Assembly (NCBI GenBank): GCA_004296815.1
Contig: SCVT01000405.1
Coordinates: 1 to 10,000, forward strand
Source of the DNA: Reyranella sp.
GTDB taxonomy: Bacteria > Pseudomonadota > Alphaproteobacteria > Reyranellales > Reyranellaceae
Direction of reading: 5' to 3'
DNA length: 10,000 bases
Positions 6,026 to 10,000 of the stretch are shown piece by piece. The notes below the pieces were generated by a model. That model was given only the letters and a program-made list of their open reading frames with translations. It had not been told where the DNA came from and made no database searches. Position numbers and translations under genes: made by a program. The stretch's first letter is position 1, and each line of letters opens with the position of its first letter.

Positions 6026-7444
6026 TCAGGCTCCCTTGCCGGTGGCGATGTTCTCGGCGACCTGCGGCGCCGGCGTGATGCCGGCCGCGCGCACCGGCTG
6101 GTCGCGCCGCGGCCCCTCCTCGCCGCGATGCGGCGGATGGCTCATCAGCTTCAGGATGTAATAGGTGCCAGCACCGAAGGCGAAGAAGTAGACGACGACG
6201 AAGGCGAGCAGCGAGGCGCCGACCGCGGGCGCATCGAGGGCCGAGGCCGAATCGACGGTGCGCAGCAGGCCGTAGACGGTATAGGGCTGGCGGCCGACCT
6301 CGGTCGTCACCCAGCCGGCGATCACCGCGACGAACCCGGCCGGCCCCATCGCGAGCGCGAAGCGATGCAGCAGCGGCCAGTCGTAGAGCCGCTTGCGCGC
6401 GCGGGCGAGCAGGCTGAACAAGCCCAGGGTCAGCATCAGCATGCCCATGCCGACCATGATCCGGAACGACCAGAAGACGACGGCGACGGGCGGCCATTCC
6501 TTGCGGTCGACCGTATCGAGCCCCTTGAGCGGTGCGTCCCACGAATGCTTCAGGATCAGCGACGAGGCCTTGGGGATCTCGACGGCGAACAGGTTCTTGC
6601 CGGCGGCCTCATCGGGCCAGCCGAACAGCACCAGCGGCGCGCCATCGGGATAGCTCTTGAAGTGGCCCTCCATGGCCATGACCTTGACCGGCTGGTGCTC
6701 CAGCGTGTTCAGCCCGTGCTGGTCGCCGGCGAAGATCTGCAGCGGCGCCACGACGGCGATCATGCCCATCGCCATGGAGAACATGACGCGCGCGCCCTCG
6801 TTGCCCTTCTCGCGCAGCAGGTGCCAGGCGCCGACCGCACCGACGACCAGCGCCGTCGTGAGATAGGCGCCGAACACGGTGTGCACGAGCCGGTACGGGA
6901 ACGACGGGTTGAAGATGATCGCCCACCAGTCGGCCGGCACGAACTGGCCGCCGGCGTTGATGGCGTGGCCGGTCGGCGTGTGCATCCAGCTGTTGGCCGA
7001 GAGGATCCAGAAGGCCGAGAAGAACGTCCCGACCGCGACGGCCAGCGTCGCGGTGAAGTGCAGTCCCTTGCCCACACGGTTCATGCCGAACAGCATGACG
7101 CCCAGGAAGCCCGCCTCGAGGAAGAAGGCCGTCAGCACCTCATAGGCCATCAGCGGCCCGATCACGGGACCGGCCTTGTCGGAGAAGACCGACCAGTTGG
7201 TGCCGAACTGGTAAGACATGACGATGCCCGACACGACGCCCATGCCGAAGGCGAGCGCGAAGATCTTCAGCCAGTACTTGAAGAGGTCGAGATAGACCGA
7301 GCGGCCGGTCCACAGCCACAGCGCCTCGAGCACGGCGAGGTAGCTCGCGAGCCCGATCGAGAACGAGGGAAAGATGAAGTGGAACGAGACGGTGAAGGCG
7401 AACTGCAGTCTCGCCAGGAAGACTGCGTCGAAGGATTCGAACAT
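6026..7444 (-). CDS. cydA: Cytochrome bd ubiquinol oxidase subunit I (CioA/CydA, short Q-loop type)
   Basis: A 472-residue membrane protein from ATG 7444. Expected residues are present: His22 in FTVSFHFIFP (high-spin haem b ligand), Glu102 and Glu110 in AYEVLTAFFLEAGFLG, His188 in YRLVHTVFG and Met330 in WSFRIMVGMG (low-spin haem b558 axial pair), Q-loop Lys254 and Glu259 in HQPVKVMAMEGH, and GRQPY near 384-388. The quinol-binding loop is short, without the long E. coli-type C-terminal insertion, which places it in the cyanide-insensitive-oxidase (CioA) group. The complex oxidises quinol and reduces oxygen, working at low oxygen and under cyanide, nitric oxide or sulfide stress. A GTG at 7453 is in frame but lies in the Shine-Dalgarno itself, so ATG 7444 is the start. 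No cydDC assembly genes are in the window. Confidence 0.97.
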   Translation of the reverse strand: MFESFDAVFLARLQFAFTVSFHFIFPSFSIGLASYLAVLEALWLWTGRSVYLDLFKYWLKIFALAFGMGVVSGIVMSYQFGTNWSVFSDKAGPVIGPLMAYEVLTAFFLEAGFLGVMLFGMNRVGKGLHFTATLAVAVGTFFSAFWILSANSWMHTPTGHAINAGGQFVPADWWAIIFNPSFPYRLVHTVFGAYLTTALVVGAVGAWHLLREKGNEGARVMFSMAMGMIAVVAPLQIFAGDQHGLNTLEHQPVKVMAMEGHFKSYPDGAPLVLFGWPDEAAGKNLFAVEIPKASSLILKHSWDAPLKGLDTVDRKEWPPVAVVFWSFRIMVGMGMLMLTLGLFSLLARARKRLYDWPLLHRFALAMGPAGFVAVIAGWVTTEVGRQPYTVYGLLRTVDSASALDAPAVGASLLAFVVVYFFAFGAGTYYILKLMSHPPHRGEEGPRRDQPVRAAGITPAPQVAENIATGKGA

Positions 7445-7452
7445 GACGTTCA

Positions 7453-7458
7453 CCTCCC
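7453..7458 (-). promoter_or_regulatory. Shine-Dalgarno that decides the cydA start
   Basis: GGGAGG on the reverse strand lies 8 bases before the ATG at 7444. The alternative in-frame GTG at 7453 overlaps this motif and has no ribosome binding site of its own, so it would add three residues and is unlikely. Confidence 0.8.
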
Positions 7459-7461
7459 GCC

Positions 7462-7480
7462 GGTAGAACTACATTCTACC
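7462..7480. promoter_or_regulatory. Perfect 7+5+7 inverted repeat upstream of cydA, candidate operator
   Basis: GGTAGAA (7462-7468) and TTCTACC (7474-7480) are perfect inverted arms around a 5-base centre. A nested palindrome GTAG-AA-CTAC occupies 7463-7472, so three GTAG half-sites lie in 18 bases. On the reverse strand a TAGAAT hexamer (7478-7473), one mismatch from the sigma-70 -10 consensus, lies within the repeat. A transcript from it would have a leader of about 22 bases ending at the cydA ATG. A repressor bound here would block that -10. The matching -35 is weak. There is no U-run after the stem on the reverse strand, which argues against a terminator for the asparaginase gene. I cannot name the regulator. 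Confidence 0.5.
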
Positions 7481-7484
7481 TATT

Positions 7485-8504
7485 TCATCCGAAGGCGTCG
7501 AACACCTCACCGATCGCCGCGCGGTCCAGTGTCGCACGGAGACAGCTATCGAGAAGCACTCGTGCTTTCAGCGGGTGCAGGCGACCGCCCCAGATCAGGC
7601 CGGCCTTGCGCAGCGCGATCTCCGAGCTTGGGCCGCCGTAGGTCTGGCGCAGCATCGGCCCGCCGCCGGCGCGCGGGGCGATCACGGTCGGCATGATCTC
7701 CGCGAGCCGCACGGCCAGCGGTATTGCGCGCTCCGGCACATGGCCACCGCCCATCGCCCCGATGACGACGCCGCGGTAACCAAGACGATCGCGATGATCG
7801 AGCATCGCCCGCATCAGATTGCCGGGCTCGTCGATCGACATCCAGAGAAGCGCCACCAACTGCTCGCCGGGCCGCAGCTTGCCCTTCAGCCGTGCACGCG
7901 CGGCCTCGACCGGTGTGCGCACCGGCAACGACAGCGGCACGACGCGGTCCTCCACGAGGGCCGCGATCGGCCCGGTCTGCGGCGAGGCGAAAGCATTGAG
8001 CCGCGTCGGATGCACCTTCAGCACGTCGGCGACCGCGTAGACCTCATCCAGCATCACCGCCATGACGCCGAGCTTCGCGGCATTCGCACGCACCCAGGGG
8101 TCGCAGCACACGCGTACGGCCGCCAGCAGATTGCCCGGCCCATCGGGTGACGTGAGCGCAGGATTGCGCATCGCCGCGGTCACGACGACCGGGACGTCAC
8201 GCTCGACCAGGAGATCGAGCAGGAAGCCCGTCTCCTCCAGCGTGTCGGTGCCTTGCGTCACGATCACGCCGTCGACGTCGAGCCCGTTGATCTTGGAGGC
8301 GAGCGTATGGATCTGGTCGAAGGACAGCGAATGGCTGCCGACGCGGGACACTGTCTCGGCGCGCATGTCGGCGAGCGTGGCGAGCTGCGGCACAGCGGCG
8401 ACGAGATCGTCGGCGCCCAGCCCCATCTGCATGGCGCCCGAGGCGTCGGGCCTGGTGGCGATGGTGCCGCCCAGCGCCAGCACCTGGATACGGGGAAGAC
8501 TCAC
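7485..8504 (-). CDS. L-asparaginase family amidohydrolase
   Basis: A 339-residue protein of typical asparaginase length. LALGGTIA at 9-16 holds the first catalytic Thr14. GSHSLSFDQIHTLA (56-69) matches the substrate-binding segment. DGVIVTQGTDTLEET (78-92) holds the second motif with Thr86-Asp87. VLKVHPTRLNAF supplies the conserved Lys163. The C-terminal half has GVVIGAMGGGHVP and VIAPRAGGGPM, the smaller Rossmann-like domain. No signal peptide is seen, so it is cytoplasmic. Known relatives hydrolyse L-asparagine, L-glutamine or related amides; the specificity here is open, and the operon with a hydantoinase/oxoprolinase subunit may point to another amide. The start is GTG 8504, overlapping the stop of the upstream gene by 4 bases (GTGA), with GAGG 8 bases before it. 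It is the last gene of its operon, 40 bases before cydA. Confidence 0.94.
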   Translation of the reverse strand: MSLPRIQVLALGGTIATRPDASGAMQMGLGADDLVAAVPQLATLADMRAETVSRVGSHSLSFDQIHTLASKINGLDVDGVIVTQGTDTLEETGFLLDLLVERDVPVVVTAAMRNPALTSPDGPGNLLAAVRVCCDPWVRANAAKLGVMAVMLDEVYAVADVLKVHPTRLNAFASPQTGPIAALVEDRVVPLSLPVRTPVEAARARLKGKLRPGEQLVALLWMSIDEPGNLMRAMLDHRDRLGYRGVVIGAMGGGHVPERAIPLAVRLAEIMPTVIAPRAGGGPMLRQTYGGPSSEIALRKAGLIWGGRLHPLKARVLLDSCLRATLDRAAIGEVFDAFG

Positions 8505-9025
8505 GAGAGCAACCTCAAGGAAGAGAAGAAGCGCTGGGCTTCAGGAGCGCGCATGGCGTCGGCCGGCGCGAGATAGCCGAGCGAAACGAAGCGGCGGCCC
8601 TTCAGCACCGCGAGCTGGCGGAGCGCATTGCCGCCGGCGAGCGGTCCTGTCGCCTCGACGGCCGGCGCGCCCTGGACCGTCTTCCAGTCGACCTGGCTCC
8701 ACTTGCCGCCAGCCAGCCGCTGCACGCGATCGTCCAGCACGGACTGCAGGTTGGCCTTCTGATTGCGCACGTCGACGTCGGCCGGATAGAGCGCCGTCTG
8801 GGCCACGAACGAGAGCCGGCGGTATTCGAGGCTGTAGGAGTGATAGGTGAACCGGGTCCCGCCGGCCGACACCGCGTCGAGCACCTTGTAGACCGGCGCG
8901 CCGGGCATCTCGACGAAGAAGGCCTTGTCGCCCTCGACGGGGAACCACGAGACCGACTGGGCCGCGGCCTCGCACGCCGCAGCGATGGCCGGCAGGGCCA
9001 TCAGGGAACGCCTGAACAGGGTCAT
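8501..9025 (-). CDS. Exported protein of unknown function in hydantoinase/asparaginase operon
   Basis: I do not recognise the family with confidence. The 174 residues start MTLFRRSLMALPAIAAACEAAAQ, a signal peptide with an RR n-region. Cleavage is probable before Gln23; an AAAC at 15-18 leaves open a lipoprotein reading. The mature part (about 150 residues) begins VSWFPVEGDKAFFVEMPG and contains GTRFTYHSYSLEYRRLSFVAQTALYP, then a region with VQRLAGG, VQGAPAVEAT and KGRRFVSLGYLAP, ending in RFFSSLRLLS. It has no Cys after the signal, no obvious catalytic motif, and alternating hydrophobic residues suggesting a mostly beta fold, perhaps a binding domain. The frame is open upstream to 9292, but the low-complexity Arg/Ala/Ser translation there is antisense-like. 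The ATG at 9025 gives the signal peptide and lies 1 base after the hyuB stop. Confidence 0.85.
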   Translation of the reverse strand: MTLFRRSLMALPAIAAACEAAAQSVSWFPVEGDKAFFVEMPGAPVYKVLDAVSAGGTRFTYHSYSLEYRRLSFVAQTALYPADVDVRNQKANLQSVLDDRVQRLAGGKWSQVDWKTVQGAPAVEATGPLAGGNALRQLAVLKGRRFVSLGYLAPADAMRAPEAQRFFSSLRLLS

Positions 9026-9026
9026 C

Positions 9027-10000
9027 TCAGGCGAACTTCTCGCGGGCTTCGGCCTCGGTGTAGTAGCCGCGCGCCACATCGCGGGCGATCGATTCCGGTT
9101 TGCGCTTCTTCGGATCGCCGAAGCCGCCGCCGCCCGGCGTCTGGACGCGCACGACGTCGCCGACTCCGATCTCGATGTCCTGGTCCTTGGAGAGGTGCGG
9201 CGGGCGGTAGCGCTTGCCCTTCTGCGTGACCTCGACGGTGTTGACGCCGCCATCGGCGCCGCCCAGTGCGCCCTGCGGGCCGGTGCGGCCATGGTCCATC
9301 ACCATCGACACGCGCGCCTCGCCGCGGCGCAGCTTGATCGCGTAGTTGATGCCGAAGCCGCCGCGGAACTCGCCGGCGCCGCCCGAACCCTCGCGCAGCG
9401 AGAACTCCTCGAACAGCACGGGATAGAACTGCTCCAGCACCTCGACCGGCGGCATCTTGGAGATGCCGATGGTCGAGCAGCCGTTGGAGAGACCGTCGCC
9501 GCCCTGGAAGCCGCCGTACCCGCCGCCGGTGAAGAGATACATGATGTAGTTCTTCTTGCGCTCCGGATCGTAGCCGCCGACGCCGAGATTGCCCGACGTG
9601 CCGGCGGGTGCCGCGAACAGGAGATCGGGGATCGCCTTGGTCAGAGCCGCGAACACCGCCTCCGCGATACGCTGGCTCACCTCGGCAGCGCAGCCCGAGA
9701 CCGGCCGCGGATAGCGCGCGTAGAGGAACGTGCCTTCGGGCTCGACGATGTGCAGCGGCTCGAAGGTGCCGGCATTGATCGGCACCTCGGGGAACACATG
9801 CTTCACGGCGAGGTAGATCGCCGACTTGGTCGTGGCGATCACGCTGTTCATCGGCCCGCGGCAGGGCGGGCTCGAGCCGGTCATGTCGAAGGTGAGATCC
9901 TCGCCCTTCTTGGTGACCTTCATCTTGATGACCAGCGGCTCGTCGACCACGCCGTCGCTGTCGACCTGCGAGGTGCCCTCGTAGACGCCGTCCGGAATGC
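9027..10000 (-). CDS. hyuB: Hydantoinase B/oxoprolinase subunit, C-terminal part (cut by window edge)
   Basis: The reverse frame is open from the right edge to the TGA at 9027, giving 323 C-terminal residues of a protein usually about 520-590 long. It begins IPDGVYEGTSQVDSDGV, then DEPLVIKMKV, and SSPPCRGPMNSV. It continues through GNLGVGGYDPERKKNY, FTGGGYGGFQGGDGLSNG, LREGSGGAGEFRGGFG, and ends with TPGGGGFGDPKKR near the C-terminus. These are the standard HyuB signatures. The family hydrolyses 5-membered cyclic amides (hydantoins, 5-oxoproline) with ATP, normally with a HyuA partner and sometimes fused to it. HyuA would be expected beyond the right edge. Some acetone/acetophenone carboxylases are relatives, so the substrate is not certain. 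The next gene follows after 1 base, indicating one operon. Confidence 0.95.
   Translation of the reverse strand, partial: IPDGVYEGTSQVDSDGVVDEPLVIKMKVTKKGEDLTFDMTGSSPPCRGPMNSVIATTKSAIYLAVKHVFPEVPINAGTFEPLHIVEPEGTFLYARYPRPVSGCAAEVSQRIAEAVFAALTKAIPDLLFAAPAGTSGNLGVGGYDPERKKNYIMYLFTGGGYGGFQGGDGLSNGCSTIGISKMPPVEVLEQFYPVLFEEFSLREGSGGAGEFRGGFGINYAIKLRRGEARVSMVMDHGRTGPQGALGGADGGVNTVEVTQKGKRYRPPHLSKDQDIEIGVGDVVRVQTPGGGGFGDPKKRKPESIARDVARGYYTEAEAREKFA

Noticed and set aside
6024..6542. Upstream extension of the cydB frame to 6542
   Set aside because: The added residues are Arg/Ala-rich antisense-like translation of the cydA 3' end; ATG 6023 with its Shine-Dalgarno gives a canonical CydB N-terminus.
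7462..7480. Inverted repeat as an intrinsic terminator of the asparaginase operon
   Set aside because: Only a 7-base stem of mixed content and no U-run follows on the transcribed strand; an operator for cydA fits better.
6128..7696. Plus-strand open frame of 522 codons antisense to cydA
   Set aside because: The translation is a His/Arg/Asp/Gln-rich, hydrophobic-poor string with no domain, and it lies opposite a complete, motif-perfect cydA. Long antisense frames are expected in GC-rich DNA.
9026..9292. Upstream extension of the 174-residue exported protein to 9292
   Set aside because: The 89 extra residues are low-complexity Arg/Ser/Ala inside hyuB and would bury the signal peptide.
1..10000. 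CRISPR arrays, insertion sequences, tRNA or rRNA genes, phage or toxin-antitoxin modules
   Set aside because: None seen by reading both strands: no spaced direct repeats, transposase motifs, tRNA-like segments or integrase, and the coding density leaves little space.

Overview
The window is GC-rich and very densely coded. It looks like chromosomal DNA of an alphaproteobacterium, possibly a Reyranella- or Rhodospirillales-like soil or water organism. I infer this from the gene families (DUF6356, a cyanide-insensitive-type cytochrome bd oxidase followed by a tiny DUF2474 protein, HyuB/oxoprolinase, M20D amidohydrolase) and from codon use; no marker gene fixes the taxon. I see no rRNA, tRNA, CRISPR array, insertion sequence or integrase. 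No gene-free stretch is longer than about 90 bases.

Layout from left to right. (1) Positions 1-299, minus strand: the N-terminal part of an Lrp/AsnC regulator that runs off the left edge. (2) Positions 390-1937, plus strand: a small DUF6356 membrane protein, an exported alpha/beta hydrolase whose only usable start lies inside the DUF6356 gene, and an HPF/RaiA-type ribosome-associated protein. (3) Positions 1934-4518, minus strand: a compact three-gene operon read as alpha/beta hydrolase, M20D amidohydrolase, then a DsbA-fold/2-hydroxychromene-2-carboxylate isomerase-like protein. (4) Positions 4569-4913, plus strand: a small MliC-like lipoprotein. (5) Positions 4915-7444, minus strand: cydA, cydB and a 33-residue DUF2474 membrane peptide, with a perfect inverted repeat just upstream of cydA. 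(6) Positions 7485-10000, minus strand: the C-terminal part of a hydantoinase B/oxoprolinase subunit (enters from the right edge), a 174-residue exported protein of unknown function, and an L-asparaginase-family amidohydrolase, linked by a 1-nt gap and a 4-nt overlap.

How the genes fit together. The 7485-10000 and 1934-4518 operons both look like cytoplasmic amide/ester/lactam breakdown modules, which would feed amino or organic acids to central metabolism; their substrates cannot be read from sequence. The cyd operon encodes a quinol oxidase for low-oxygen or respiratory-inhibitor conditions and is probably controlled on its own through the palindrome. Most of the window is ordinary core or accessory metabolism. 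The observations most worth checking are the cydA palindrome, the HyuB-unknown-asparaginase trio, the long DUF6356/hydrolase overlap, and the MliC-like protein that appears to lack the usual inhibitory residues.
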